Positions 1-13,740 of a DNA stretch of 64,000 nucleotides are shown piece by piece. Location of the stretch: the NCBI RefSeq assembly GCF_003945595.2, contig NW_024104376.1:1488001-1552000 (forward strand). The letters are read 5' to 3'. Origin of the DNA: Pipra filicauda (taxonomy: Eukaryota; Chordata; Aves; Passeriformes; Pipridae). Numbering within the stretch: position 1 is the stretch's first letter; each line of letters starts with the position of its first letter. Position numbers and translations under genes: made by a program. The notes under the pieces were generated by a model, which made no database searches, had not been told where the DNA came from, and worked only from the letters and a program-made list of their open reading frames with translations.

Positions 1-1442
1 AAGGTGTGTTTATATGTGTCAGGTCAGCTGAAACTAAAATTTGTGGTTAGTTTATTTTATCAATCCTTCAAAAATGGATCTGAAGTTTACTGGATGTCAC
101 GATACAGTTCAGTCACAGGGTAGAAGTATTTGTTGTGGTTTTTTTTTGAAAAACCAAAAGAGTTGTTGATTTCCAGAATGTTCCAAATACTTTTCATACA
201 GGGTAGTATTTGAGAGTTTCATTTGCAAAGGTGTAGCAAAATGGAAATAAAATGAATTGGGCCCTCGGAAGATGAAGAGAAGACAGTTAAATTCCAGCCT
301 TACCTTCCAGAGGCAGCTCAGAAATCACCAAGCCAGCCCTCCCTCCCCAAAACTGCCATACCTTTGCAAGTCAGAAGGGCTGTTTGGTTGACTGTTTTGT
401 TTTAAAAAATATGCACTTGGGGTTGTGGCAAGAAATGTGAGTCTGGATCTAAAATGATGCACTTGGCAGGGTTTTCTCAGAACCATGAGACCCTAAACTG
501 GTTTCTAAAGTGAAAACTGAATTTTCCATAAACTATGTTTATGTAGAATGACCAGCACTGTGAGTCTATTGGTGAAACCAGGAGATGAGTGAAACTGAGG
601 GAGAGATGTGAAATGATGTGTATTTAGCACTGAAGAGGCCTCAGATGGTTTTTGGTAATGAGCAGAGAGAGAATAACAGGCAAGCAGAGGAGGTTTATAT
701 GTTGGTAACCAGGAGGGGACTTTAAAAGAGTCCTCCTAAGGGGGTTTGTTCTGATAGCTGCAGAGTTGGGTTATTGTGCAACATCCCCTTGAATTCATGG
801 ATGAGACTGCATGAGCTGACCTGCAGTGGGCAGTGCCCCGAGAGTGGGGCTGGCAGTGGGAAGGCTTATGTCAGTGCTTGACAGGGGAGAGTTTGCCATC
901 TGGAGGGCCAACAGAGAGGGGAGGAGGGGTCAGGAAGCAAATGGGGAAGAAGGTGATCTGTACCACCTGCGTGGTTAGAAATCGCACATCAGGAGTGGAG
1001 GGGGGTGAGATGTCAGCAAGTTTGGACAGTGTTTTGTGAATTGTCCAGGTATGCAGGTACGTGCTGGGTGGTGAAAGCAGGGCACGGGTGAGGAATTCAG
1101 TGTAATTCTGATAGTGAGCCTCCCCAGCTACATCTGCAGTTCATGTCTTCTCCAGATTGTTGTCCAGTGTGGATCTGATCTAGCTAAGCAAAGCCTGGTC
1201 ACCACTTGCTTGCCTCTCAAATTAACTTTTACCAACATTTTGAGAGGAATTTGCAGATCCCAACACCCCTCACCGCAGCCTACATAGATTACAGGTTAAA
1301 TAGGGCCATGGCCCAGGCTCACCCTTGGACTCAGTTTCCATCTGCATGGAAAGCTCTGAAATCATGTAGTCTTCTCTGTCTTCTGCTACCTTTTGTCTTG
1401 CAGCTGGGGGAAACCTGCTGGCTGCCCAGCCCCTGGGGCTGA
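1..1442. other. Unique non-coding stretch, nothing recognised
   Basis: I see no repeat, exon or RNA gene here. A purine-rich, G-rich segment at about 835-1020 gives a chance open frame with low-complexity glycine and glutamate content. No splice sites of good quality flank it. Confidence 0.6.
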
Positions 1443-1715
1443 GGGTTCAAAAGTACCTTTAAAGATCATCTCATCCATGATGAGCAGAGACATCTTGCAC
1501 TACACCAGGTTGCTCAAAGCACTGTCCAACCTGACCTTGAACTCTTGCAGGGATGAAGCATCCACAACTTTGCTGAGCAACCTGTTCCACTATCTCACCA
1601 CCTTCATCATAAAACATTTCTTCCTTATGTCCAGTCTAAACCTACATTCTTTCAGTTTAGTACCATTGCTCCTTGTCCCGTCGCTACAGGCTTTGGTAAA
1701 AAGTGAGCATGCATG
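1443..1715 (-). mobile_element. CR1 LINE, old 3'-end fragment
   Basis: The + strand reads as the reverse complement of a CR1 3' end: a damaged form of the 'ggtcatctagtccaacccctgc' segment, then 'accaggttgctcaaagc', 'tccaacctgaccttgaa', and 'ttccttatgtccagtctaaacct', ending around 'ctacaggctttggtaaaaag'. The order and spacing match the better-preserved copy at 19969-20731. The terminal 'ttctatgattct' repeat is lost and divergence is high, so this is an old insertion. It is 5'-truncated, as most CR1 copies are. Confidence 0.85.
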
Positions 1716-4700
1716 TTTTTAATATCTCCTTAGGCGGGGTACCCAGAGCCTTGGAGCACACAAGCCCTTTGGTCGGGTCAGCATTCTACAACCACATCAA
1801 GAACTTTCTCCTTGGGTTAATGTGATTGTGGGTTTATCCTCCCAAACCCTGTCACAATAAGTGACATTGGCAGAAATGCCACTTTGCTGATGTAACAGCC
1901 TTTCTGCTTGTGGTTTTTGCCACCACAGCTGCATCAGTGAGTGACGTGTCATGCCCTAGGCTGATACAACCACGTGATAAGTGTTAGTGGTACAAAACTG
2001 ACATGTGTCCGTGCAGAGATGCCTGTTGTCATGTGCTTGTTCAGCTCTTGATGTCTGCACATCAACCCTCCTCTCTGGGAAACCCATGTTACTGCTGGAG
2101 TTAAGCCCAAGTTACACCCAGACTTCCCTGCAGGTGGAGGCAGTGGAGCCTCTGGGTCACAGGAGTGGGCACATCCTGGTCCAAATGCAAGTGGTTCTGT
2201 ACATGTCAGGGAGTTTCCTCCAGACTGGTGTTGTCTGACCATGGTGTAGTTCAGTTCACTTGGAAAACTCTTCCACAACCTGAAATTCATCTTATCTTCC
2301 TGAAAAATATTGCAAGATGAAAAGCAAAGTTATTTGTCTTGTGTTAGTCCACTTAGCAAACCCTTAGCTTTGGGTTTGCACAGAAACAGCCCTCTGCTTC
2401 TCTCCCTCCTTTCTTGAGACATAGATATATATCTTTAGTATTATTTTTTAACCTGCAGCATTTCCATGCTGTGATTTACAGTGTTGTTCCAGTTGGCATG
2501 GATGGAGGGGATGATTAATTTCATGTGAGCAGTGAGAGGCATGGGATGGGAACTTCTTGCACCAGTTTTCATATCCTCTCACAGGCCTGAAATCTTGGGA
2601 TTTTCTTCCCTTTTTTTCCCCCATTCTTCCTGTCCTGACCTTATTTCCCCTCTTAAATAATTTTTTAAACTTGCAACCTCAAATTACCTGTTGATTTTGG
2701 CTTCCCTTTTGTAGTAAATTGTCTTGTTCCCACAATTTTCTAATAAGTGTTAAAACTGCATATTTCACTCGCTGGAGCTCAAAACAAACAAACAACAAAC
2801 AAACAAATGGAAAGAGATTTTCTCACTTTTTTTGAGTCAATGATCATAACTGAGGAAGCCTTAAGTTCAGTGTTACTTAGCCTCTTGTCCAGTGTCATGA
2901 GCAGAGGAAGAAGTCCTGTGAGCAGAACTGTATAGGGAAAAATGTGAGTCCTTTTTTTTTAAACAGAATCTTGTTATTTGTGGTTTGGGTTTTTTTTTAA
3001 TAGCACCCAAAAAAAGCAGGTTCTGAGGTGCTGCTGAAGGCACCAATATTTCTCAAGAACTCTGTGCCCCTTCCCTCACCTCCAATATATGTGTTATTTT
3101 TCTCACTCCAAGTTTATTATATTTATTTTTTATATTTCTCAACTTAATTTCATGCTTATTAGTTTCAGTTACTTTATGTTACACTTTACTTAGATAGCAG
3201 AACTAGAAAAATACTTGTTCTTTTTTCTAAATCTTATTTTCAGGAAGAAAATCCAAGAGTATACCAGTTGGAGGTAGTTAAGTTTTGTAGGATTTCAAAG
3301 AGTGCCGGGATGGAGGCCTGGGAAGTGATGCTGAGAGGTTTTGCCTCCCCTCATGCCAGTGAAATCCAGTACTAAGCAGACAGCGCCAGCATCTCCGAGC
3401 TTTGCTGCCGGGCAGGCAGAGTGCTGCTGATTCACTTTTGCACAAAATGAAGGAAAGTCCTGGTGGTTCTTGCCTGAAGTGTTTTTGAGGATATGCCTTC
3501 CTCGCCCCTCTTCCTGCTGCCCACCTCAAGAGCAAATATGTTTTGTTGTGGGGTTTTTTTTCAGCATCCTCTTGAGCCCAAACTGTCAGGCACCACAGGG
3601 AGTTTTTCCTTGTCTTTTGTCTCTCCAGAAACTGATTTATTTAAATGATATGCTGGGAGCACACTGCTGTTACAGGCTTTGGTGCTTGTTGTCTTCTGAG
3701 CTTCGGTACAGTTTCCTTGAAAATTGTGGAAGGAAGGGTTATCCCTGAGAATCATGGTTTCCCCTGAAGCTGTTTTTTTCTGCATTTTTCCAAAAAGATT
3801 CCCCTTCCTGGTCATCTGAGAATAATGGCATTGGGTCAGACCTGTTTATTTCCATGTGATTGAAAGTGTGGAAGTTGTTTCAGTGCTCACCTCCCTTCTG
3901 GGGAGAGCACTTGGCTGCCTGGCTAGAAGTCCACATGGCTGTCACTGCTCCCACCCATGGGACCACTACACCAACACTCTCCTTTTGCTCAGGCATAGGT
4001 AGTTGCAGAGTCCTTTGTCACTCATTTACCATCTGGCATCCCCATGTCATCTTTTGCAGCCTGTCACAGTTACGATGCAGCTTTTCATTATTGTCATGTC
4101 GTACTCGGTACCCAGGAGGATTGATGACTTCGCGGTTGCAGGTTTTTGAGGTGTGTTCCTTATGTCTCAGGACTTGGCAGCCAGTTCTTTTTGAGAGACA
4201 GAAGCCCTTTTAACCTGGGCTTTGATCTAAGGTGCAGGTCCTCCCAACATGTGCTCGGGTATTAAGGTGACGGCTCCACCGCGTTACCATTTTGAGGGCT
4301 AGGTTTAGTTTTCTTTGAAAAGCCAGCAGTGATACGATGCTAAAGAAGCTTCATGGCATTTTCACAGCAGAGAAAGTACCTGGGGCTGCTGCATGGGAGA
4401 GTTGGCAAATGCAACAGGGTCCCTGACACACCCGGTGGAGGCTGGGGAGTGCAGGGGCTGGTGGCCACTGAGGACCTGCAGGATTTTTCCCAACTGGTGG
4501 GAGTAGGGAGTTCCCAGGTACAAAAGGTGATGAATAAATTCAACAGGAAAGTGCTGCCTTAGGAAGCCTTTACTTCCACTGCCTGTCTGGGGTTCTCCAG
4601 CATAAGAGAAGGATCGGCTCCTCAGGTGTTTTAAAACAATTAGAATGAGGAGGAATAATGATATGTTTGGAGGGAACTGTTTTCTTAGCTGCTTTTAAAT

Positions 4701-7700
4701 TGGCATATTCTCTTTCTTTAGAGTTGGAGCATCCTCACAATTTTACTGTTGCTAAAGCAGTTTTCACAGGATGCTCCTCCTCTACGTATCTGCCGGCATC
4801 TTGTCTGTGTGCCTGGCAGTGATGTAAAGAGGATGAGGTGGTTTGGGAAATACTGCTCGAGGCGAACACAAGTTTGAAAATCCACAGTTAATCAGATACA
4901 GGGAAAAAAAAGTGTTGGCTCTCTGTGAAGGATTTTGCTTTCAACCTTAAGTATGCTTGAAGTGCCTTAAATTCTGTTTGCTTGTCTTATTATCCTGGAT
5001 CTTAGCCATATCTGTAAGTACCTTACTTTCATGTTTTACCTTATTTTTACATGTTTGCTCTCTGTATGATGGTCCAGAGGAGCGTGCGAACACTCAGTGC
5101 GTGTCCAAGCCAGGAGAGGAGTGTCACAATGTATTATTTATGCTGAAAAGAGCTTGTACATGGGGATGATCTTAGCTCCAGCCCCATCTCTTCTCCGGCA
5201 GCAAATCAGAGCACTGAGTTGGTGGATTTAAAGTTAATCTCCTGAAATCTGAACTACTTTTTGCTTACTCTGTTCTTACTTCTTGGCGAGCAGTGGATGG
5301 TCTTGTTCTCACCTCAAAGTGCTCAAGGGTGAGTGCTTTCAGCCTCGGGGTGTGCAGCCCTAACATGCCTGTGGTCATTGGGCACCAGACACCCTTTGCC
5401 AGCTGGCCACAATTTCCTGCTGAGCCCTCTGCACCTCTCCCACAAAATTTCTAGGGGGCATAAATATAGGGTTCTTTTAAAAGAAAAAATCTACAAACTC
5501 CTGTCTGTACCCTCTTCACAGTTTAGGAGGAAATACATTGTTGAGTGCATGTTTTGCATTTTTAATTTCTTTGTGGTATCCTCTTCCTTCCCCTCTTCCC
5601 TTACCTGCCTGTTCCCACCCTGACATCCCTTTGGAGGGCTCTGTCTGCATCTCAGCAGGGAGCCTGCTGTGGCAGGGTGCTTGCAGGACAAGGAAGGCAC
5701 CTTTCCATCTGCAGGGAAAACACTGTTGTGATGCTTGATGGAGTGAGGGATCTGCTTTGAAATGCGCTGCTGAACATGAAACACTCAGTGAAGAGTGTGT
5801 GAGGTACTTTGCAAGGCGATACTTGGGTATTTAACGCAAGGGCTGCTGCATCCCAAAATTGGTGGTGATGTAAACAGTATGCAGTACTGTATGGCAAAGG
5901 ATTCCTGGCTGTTTGCAGGCTGCTTTACTTTCAGAATGTAGCAGACAGCAAGAGGGGATGGAAATTACCACATGACCTCTGCCACACTTTGAACTTCTAG
6001 ATGTTTTGTGTGCAGCAGTATGAGATGTAGTGTGCTGCATTTTGGACATGGTGCATTTGCACAGGAAAGCTGAATTTGTACCTGAGTCTGTATTGATTTC
6101 TGCAGCCAAGGTTTGAATTTGATCCTGTTTTTCAGTTAGTTGCCTTGGTCTTGAGACATCCTTTCCTATTTGCCTCTCACTGGCACAAACAGTAGGACCA
6201 CTGCTTGTGTTTTCATCTAACATGCTTCAGTTATTTTATTTTATGTTGGTTTTTAATCTGCCTGCATTTTGTTCATCCCTGTGTAGATAGGGGTTTTATT
6301 TGTTCCTTCTCGCTCTTGTCTTGACACTTTTACTGAATCTCAGGGTGGAGGCTGCCATATGTTGCAAGGTCATTGTTTGGTTTGTGCATCAAGGCACTGC
6401 TGTAACATCTTCTCAAGAGTTCCCATGAGGAGCTTCTGGCACAGGTTGGCTCAGAGACCCTTCTTCTGCTCAAATTCATGAATGCTGGTCTGCACAGCAG
6501 TGGAGAAAGACTGTGATTTGCCACCCTTTATTATTGGTCTTTAACCACCTACAGATACTCACCTTAAAACACTCTTCACCTTTTGCTGTGGCCACTTGGC
6601 TTTTTTGGGGTTGCAGCTTGATTAATTTTTGGCTAGTGTATGAATGGCACTTGTCCCTTTGCTGTGTTATAAAATCAGTAAAAAGTAAGTACTCTTAGGG
6701 TTGGAAACAGAAAGTTTAACACACACTTAGCACTGAAAGTTTTACATTGTATCCGGAAGACAAGGTAAAATAATTTTTTTCTTCTTTCTTGAATGAAACG
6801 GGCAGCTAGTAGGAAGTTGATTAAGAAACATTTGAGGTTGAATAGGTTTTTTTGGTCATTAAACTTTTTTTTTTACTTGTCTGTGGTTTTAAAATGTCCG
6901 TTCTTAAAATATGTAAAATAGATGATATGAGAGTGAGGAACATTCCAACACATTTGGATTTGGAAGGATTCTTCATATGTTAAGTTTCATCCTTAAAGTG
7001 ATTTAAATAGTTTAAAGTATTTAGGTCTTTAAATCAAGGTTTATAATGACTTTAAGATACTTCCAACTTAAAGCATGAAGGAATGTTATGTGCTGTGTGT
7101 TTTAAAAAGAAGCACTGTACATTCATTGGTAATTATGTACTTTACTATTAAGTCTGAGTAGTAATTTTTTTTCAAAAACATGTTTGGCAAATTATAGTTT
7201 TTAATCAAATTACAGAATAAAATAATTACTTGAGATTTAACATAATAAATTTATTTTATAGGTCTTAGTACAGTAAGGATCTGCTTAGGTCACCTTTGAT
7301 CTGCATTGAAAGTAGCAGGCAGAGTCTTGCTGGAAGGTGCAAAGCCAAGGACCAGTTTTGTCAAAAACTAGAGGACGATTATCCCAGGAGGTGCTTGTAG
7401 AAAACCTACTGCTTAGGTGAGAGTAGGGTGTTGATAGGGAAGTTTTTTGTCTCTTCAGTGAGAACCTGCAGATAGATCAGGCAAATCATAGTTAATTATT
7501 TAACAGAGGGCTCAGTGCTGCGGTTGCCTTTGACTCTTGCACTACTAAACATCTCTGGTTTGGAGGGTGGAATTAAGACTGTAACTTTGAAATTAAGCTT
7601 TTCCTTTTCCTCTTCCCATTGAATGCAAGGCTCTTGACTGCCAGCTCTGAACAGCCGGAACAGATGAACTTTTGCACTCTATGCTAAGGACACTTACATA

Positions 7701-9349
7701 AAAGGGGTATAGTCAGATTGCATCCAAACCCCACTCAGTTTTCTGTGGGAGGAGATAGGTCTATGCTGACCCTGTCCACTTGGGATCTTCAGGGAACCTC
7801 TCTGCTACCCATCCTTTTTTTTTTTTTGTGCAGACATTTATCAGAAAACTACAGAAAAAGCTTAATCTGTGACAAGCCAGATGTGATGTGAGCTGAAATC
7901 CAGGAGACTGATTATTCCTGGGGCCAGCAGGACCAACGCAAACAGCTTTTAGTGCGTTTGACTTGTGAGATTGAATTCCTGCATGCACTGGAAAGAGGGG
8001 TCGGACTAACCACTCTCCATAGCACCAGTGATGGGTGTCTCTCCTCCACACCCTGTCTGTTTTCATTAGACCAGTAGAAAGTTACTGTACTGGGATTGTT
8101 AGGCCCACATATGCATGAATATGGAGGCAGATTGAAACCTCACAAATCCCTTAAAATCAGGGATAAAAAGACAGAAATTGAGTTTGGCAGTGTCCAAACT
8201 TATACCCAATTCTTCTTGCCATCCCCTTTCATTTTGCTCCTGCACAGGCTGTAGGGCTGGAGTTGCTCCCAGCAGCCTGGCCTGTGGCACCCTTCCTTAG
8301 TAAAGCTCCTGGCAAGTGGAGTTGCCAAAAGGTGACGTGCTTTCCCAGCTGCAGACATACAGACAAGGTGATGTCAGTTCAGAGGTATGAAAAAGTACAG
8401 CAAAAATACCTTTTCACCATAGTCCTCTCTGTATATGAGGCTGAAATCACAAAAACTGTTCTTTGAAGTTGTCTGCCTGATTGTGTTGTGAATTTGGCTT
8501 TCAGGGTGCAGCTTTGAACAAGCAGTTGAGACTGTTAAGAGACCCAAACCCCCAGTCATTTTAGTTGCATTGTTACATATGTGTGACTAGAGGGTGTACA
8601 CAGGCACCTGCCCATAGGCATTGCGTGTGGTCCTACCTGAGTGTTTGGAACATTGCACTTGTGTTTAAGTAAGATGCAGCACTGAGGCCTTTTCACTCCC
8701 ACAGGTGTGCCCAGAGCATCAGGACGGTCCGTTCAGACCATCTGCAGCAGTCTTCATCCCTGCTGGGTGACAGCAACAGGGCAGGGGGCTTGCATGTGGT
8801 TCTGCTGGAGGTCCTGTGATCAGCTCCTGGGTCTTGCCATGGTGGGGACAATTTGTTAGAAGGATCAAGCCATTCCTTTGCATTATCACATTGTAGTGAA
8901 TGGGCAAACACTACTGTTCTCATCTTGCCTTTACCTCTGAGATCACCAGCAGCTGCTTCATTAACTATTAATGGCCTGCTCATTAATGCTGTAAAAGGCA
9001 AGGACCAATCTTGCAAATTTTCTGGACTCTTCCCTTGAAATATTTATGACTTGCTCACTGTGCAAAAGGGCAAGAACAACAGCAGAGAACATGCCTTCAA
9101 GTTTTGTTGAGCATTATTAAAGAGCTCATGAATATGAAGAAGCTGCCAGCTTCTGTTTTTTGGCTTTCCAAGCTAGCACTGCACATCTGGCTCTAGGGGT
9201 TGAGTGAGCTGGTGGTTTGCTAAAGTATTGGTGGCAGAGCCTTGGGTGCTTTATTGATGGTCTGTAGTTCCTGTAGTGCCTTTCTTTGCATGTTCCTCTA
9301 CAAGCACCAAAGTGTAATTGATACCTCCAGGGAAGGTTACCAGGAGAGA
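1716..9349. other. Unique non-coding stretch with an AT-rich core
   Basis: There is no recognisable gene or young repeat. A short (CAAA)n tract lies at 2781-2807. A patch at about 4070-4300 keeps more CpG than its surroundings. The interval 6700-7290 is strongly AT-rich and nearly free of open frames. At 8959-8990 there are several ATTA homeodomain-type cores in a compact block. Open frames of 60-130 codons here have compositions typical of chance frames. Confidence 0.6.
2781..2807. repeat. (CAAA)n microsatellite
   Basis: About 27 bases of aaac/caaa repeats with one 3-base interruption. This is an ordinary simple repeat. Confidence 0.9.
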
Positions 9350-9436
9350 TTTTGTTAAAGAGATGGGGAAACTGAGGCAGAAAAGTTGAACAATTTGCCT
9401 GGAGCCAAGCAATAGAAAGCCAGCAGAGAATGGAAG
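9350..9436 (-). mobile_element. Ancient MIR/L2-type fragment
   Basis: The + strand contains 'agatggggaaactgaggcag' followed by 'aaaagttgaacaatttgcct' and 'ggagccaagcaatagaaagc'. This is the reverse complement of the shared MIR/L2 segment (polarity: CTCAGTTTCC, then ATCTGTAAAATGGG). It is highly diverged, as expected for a pre-avian element. I cannot decide between MIR (SINE) and L2 (LINE) from this core alone. Confidence 0.75.
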
Positions 9437-12400
9437 TGTTTTTTCCAAAACTGTAATGCTACTTTTGAAGTCTGGTTAGTGTGAATGAGGGGGACGCTCC
9501 TCAAGCCTCCTCTGAAACCATTGCTACAAGTCATTCCCATTGCATTCCAAACAGAGCTCCTACATGATTGCAGGGAGCAGCACTGAGTAGTGCTTTCCCT
9601 GGGAATGTGCTAGTGGTTTTAGCTCCCTCCAGTACCAAGAAGCAGCAGGGAAGCAATTTTTCCCTTCCATTCAGATTTTGGAGATAAAATTGTGTTCTTC
9701 GCATTGCTTGTTTATACCAGCAATAAAGAGTCTGTCCACTAAATCCCAACTGTAGCTCATCTGGTGTTGCACCAGGCAGATTAAAATCTGTATTTCTTTT
9801 CCACAGCCATCCGCAGAGCGAACACTGGTGTAAATACATGTGGGAGGCGTTTTTTGGTAAAGTAGGGAGATATGCTTCAAAGAGAACAGGTATGACTCCA
9901 GGAGTGAGGACTTGTCTGTACAGTGCTTCACATCTCTTCCTTATGCAGATGGCCTTCAGAGTAAAAAAAGCTCTTCTGTGTTTGGAAGATGCAGGGTGTG
10001 TTAGGAATAACCAGCCTTCAATACTGTTTGAGCTTCTGGGCTTGCACATAGTTCTCAGCTGGAACCAGGTGGCAAAACAAATCTATATTGGAAACATTCC
10101 CTGGTACAACTTTCTTATTATTTCTTACAGAGTGTGAATATTTTATCCCACATTATATCACATTGCAAGGGATGCCTGATTTCCCTCCTGGAGTCATTCC
10201 TTTTAGTTATGGTAGATCCAGGATAGAATTTCAAAGCCCTTCACTGAAGAAGTGCTTAAGGGTTTGTCTTAACAGCTTGATTTCACACTGCTGTAACAAG
10301 CGAATGTGGTAGCCACAACTTAGTGGTAGAACATGGTCATGTTGTGCCCTATATGACTGCAGCAGGCCCTGGTGGGACTCCATTGTCACGCTGATCTCCA
10401 GGAATATTCCAGGAGCATACTGAATGCCATCTGGTTTTGCCCTCAAAACTGCAGTGTTTCTGGGGAAGACTTGGACTCTGCTGCTACAAGAATAGCATCC
10501 AGATCTTGAGTGACTCTCGTAATTCTTTACTGAAGCAATTCCTCCAAAAGCTGGAAAATGGGTAAATGCAAGAATTGAGACTCTGTTGACTGGTGCAGCT
10601 CTTCTAGAGACAGATGCGCTGGAGGCTGCAGAGCAGATCTTCAGTGTTTTTTAGTTGCCAATGGTGCTGTTACCTCACCATCTGTAGAGCTGCTCTCTAC
10701 CTCATGGAAGATCTGCCCCTCATCTCAGCAACGGCACAAAGTTCCACCTAAGTTTTGCGACCCCTTTCCTAACTTCTTCCTTCGAAGTTAGGAGGAGTCT
10801 GCCACCCCAAACAGACCCTATTCCTCCTCTCTAAATTTGAGATTGAATCACAGGTAAGAGATGTTGTAAAATCTCTGTTCCTGACCAGAGGGAAGATCAG
10901 TGTAATTCAAAATGTTGGGGGTTGTGTCTTATCACAGCCAAAGGCATCAGTGATCAAGTATCAATTATGTGAGAAAACACAGTGATAATTAACAGTGTCA
11001 GTAAGTAGAAACTTACTGTATCCTGTGAAGTAACTGGAAAAAGGAGGGGTTCTCTGTCAAAACATCAACTTTTGGTTCTTGGTATCAAACCATGAACTAA
11101 ATCAGTGGCTGGCAGCAGCAGAATTCCAGGTGTGTCTTCTGCATGCTGCTCAGCTGTGAGTTACATCTCCAATGAAAAAGCATGTCTGTGTGTAGCCTTG
11201 TGCAGATTCCTGATTTCAACACTTCGGGACTGAGAACTGGACCTTGCTTTAGAGGATGCTCCAACTCATTATTCATTTTCCTTTTCTGGCAGGACAGTCA
11301 TGTCTTGTCAAGATAAAAATGACTGTTCACATTCATGAACAGTGGTTTCTAAAGTCTAGCCCTTAAAGTGATGTCTTGGCATCTAAGTGATCCATGGGGT
11401 ACTGGTAGTTCACTGGTACTTGTGGGTCTCCAGCATTTTTGTTAGAAACAAGCTGTTTATTGGCTATATCTGTGTTTGCCTGTGTCCTCAGGGGTGATGC
11501 ACAGGGTTAGAAGAAGAGTTAGCTTAAATTTTCAAGTGTGTTTAGACTGGTGGGTACTTCAGCCAGCAGACGCTTTGGTTCATGGTAAATTCTGATTTAG
11601 GAAAGTGTTACACAAGCCTAAAATTAAGACGAAAAAATGGCAAAACCGGCTAATGGGCAGAAATGGGGGAGCAGATCAGCCAGCCAAATAAAATGGCTTC
11701 TAGTTAAGTTTGGGATGAAGCTGTCCTGAGGGACCTGCTAAACCTTGCCTTTTCAGAAGAGTTTAATCATCCTTTGAGATGTGTTAGTTTCTCATTTTTG
11801 CCACTGATGCTGTTTATTACATTGTGCTTACCTTGGCTTAAGAAGTGAAAATTGGCCTTTTGACTGCCCTGCTCGTGTAGGTGGGTCCTTCTGCACTAAT
11901 GTGATGTGAGAGAGCCCAAAACAGTGCTCATCTAGAGTTTGTGTATCAATGAGAATTGTCCTGTTGGAGTTTTAATAAAACCATTTATTTCATGGCATCA
12001 GCTTCTTGGCTCTTATTTGACAGCACCCAATGGTCTGTGCCTCCAGCGGAGCAGCTCTGGAAAGGCACAAAGACTGGATTTTTTATTATCACATAGGCTG
12101 TACTGTATGCTGAGAAGTTAGCTCGCATCCTGTCTTCTGAAAATAGCTTGGGATTAAGCCATGCCTGCACTTCAGACCTCTGCCAGCAAATCTGTACTGA
12201 CCAAATGAGTGGAGAGGTCCCTGAGTGACGTGGCTGTGCTGTCACAGCCCTGAGGCACAGTGTGCACTGTGGGAAGCCACCCCTTCTCTGGCCTGTGAGG
12301 GACTCGTGCTGGGCTCTCTATGATGGCTCTGCCACGACAGCCCTGTCTGCCATGTAGCATTTTGATGAGGTTATGTGAGTGTTCGTCTGCTGCTGGAGTG

Positions 12401-13724
12401 TTTCTGGGGTCTTGGTTCCTGTAAATTTCTAATGGTGTGTTTTGAGATCCTCCTGAATAAAACAGAGGTGAAAGACACGTTTTAGTGTTGCAGGTCCGCT
12501 CTCATCATCCTCCTTTGTGGGGTGGTTCTGGTGTTTCCACTGCGGTCCAGAGCAGGGCATGGTGGGTGTTATTCTAGCTATGTGCCATCCAGTGCTGTAT
12601 AGTGTTGCAAGATCCAAAAATAAAAAGTGGAAAAATATGAAGACAGAGGAAACAAGGCACAACTTTACCTCTTGGGCAGAACAACCCCCTTCCCTCTTCC
12701 TACCACAGCTTCAACCTTGGAGTCTTGAAAGATGGGTAACTGTTGGATTTTTACTACCTACTCAGTCTTTCCACACTGACTTTTAATTCTTGCCTCCCTT
12801 CAAGAGATTATGTTGTTACACTGCTACTACAGGTCCTTTGATGAAACACTGCTCTTCTCTTCCTCCCTAGTCTTTTAGAGCTGCACATTTCTTTGCTTTA
12901 GGAAAACACCTCAAGGTTATCCCCAGCCTTATTGGAGAAGCAGAGAAGAGAGTGGTTTATTGGTGCTTATTTGAGACCATCTTTCTTCAGATACAAGCAT
13001 CTGGTATCCTTCTGGGTATTTTCCATCCCAGTATTTGTTACAAGAATTAAGTGAAGAAGCTCTGAGGAATAAAAATGGTTTACACAAGGTCGGGTGGGAA
13101 ATTAAAACCTCCTCTCCCATAGCCTGGCTGGGACTATACCCTCTTGCCCTCTCCTTTTCCTCTGGTGCACTCATGTCCCTGGGTTTTGAGTTGCTTCCTG
13201 AATGGCTCAGCTTCTCAATACAGTTTGGGACCACTGATTTCCAAACAAGTCCCTAAGTATGTGCCAGCTGAGTGCCACAGATAGCAAAGACCACATCAGA
13301 CTTGCAAGTCTTTTACTTATCTGTATGCTTGTATGTTGAAAGTCACCCTTTGGCAAAACTAGTGCAGTAATTTGATCTGTTGGAATTGCCCAGTTAAGTC
13401 TCAGATAAGATAAAAGTCTATTGAGGTGTGATTATCAACAAGAAGTCATGAAGATCGTCAAGTTGGCCTCCATTAGTGAGTTTGACTGCTTGAAACCGAT
13501 ACACGGCAAATCTGTGATTTCTGCTTGGTTTTCTCTCAAAATAAGAATGGGAAGTGTCTCATCCTTTATAACAACCACTCCTCTCCCTCCAGTGAAACTT
13601 GGCATTTTTTCTTCCCGCAGAGGGGACCTAGAAAATGATTTTGCTAGAGCAGGGTTCCCAGTTAAGATGCAGACATGATATGCAGAAGCTGAGCACGAAG
13701 TGTTACTACTCTCCAGCAAGTTTC

Positions 13725-13740
13725 ATATATATATATATAT
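13725..13740. repeat. (AT)8 microsatellite
   Basis: Eight AT units followed by 'ttatacacacgtacatac', a decayed AC/AT continuation. This is an ordinary dinucleotide repeat and may be length-polymorphic. Confidence 0.95.

Noticed and set aside
9531..10049. 172-codon minus-strand open frame
   Set aside because: No family is recognised, and an overlapping plus-strand frame is equally open, as expected in non-coding DNA.
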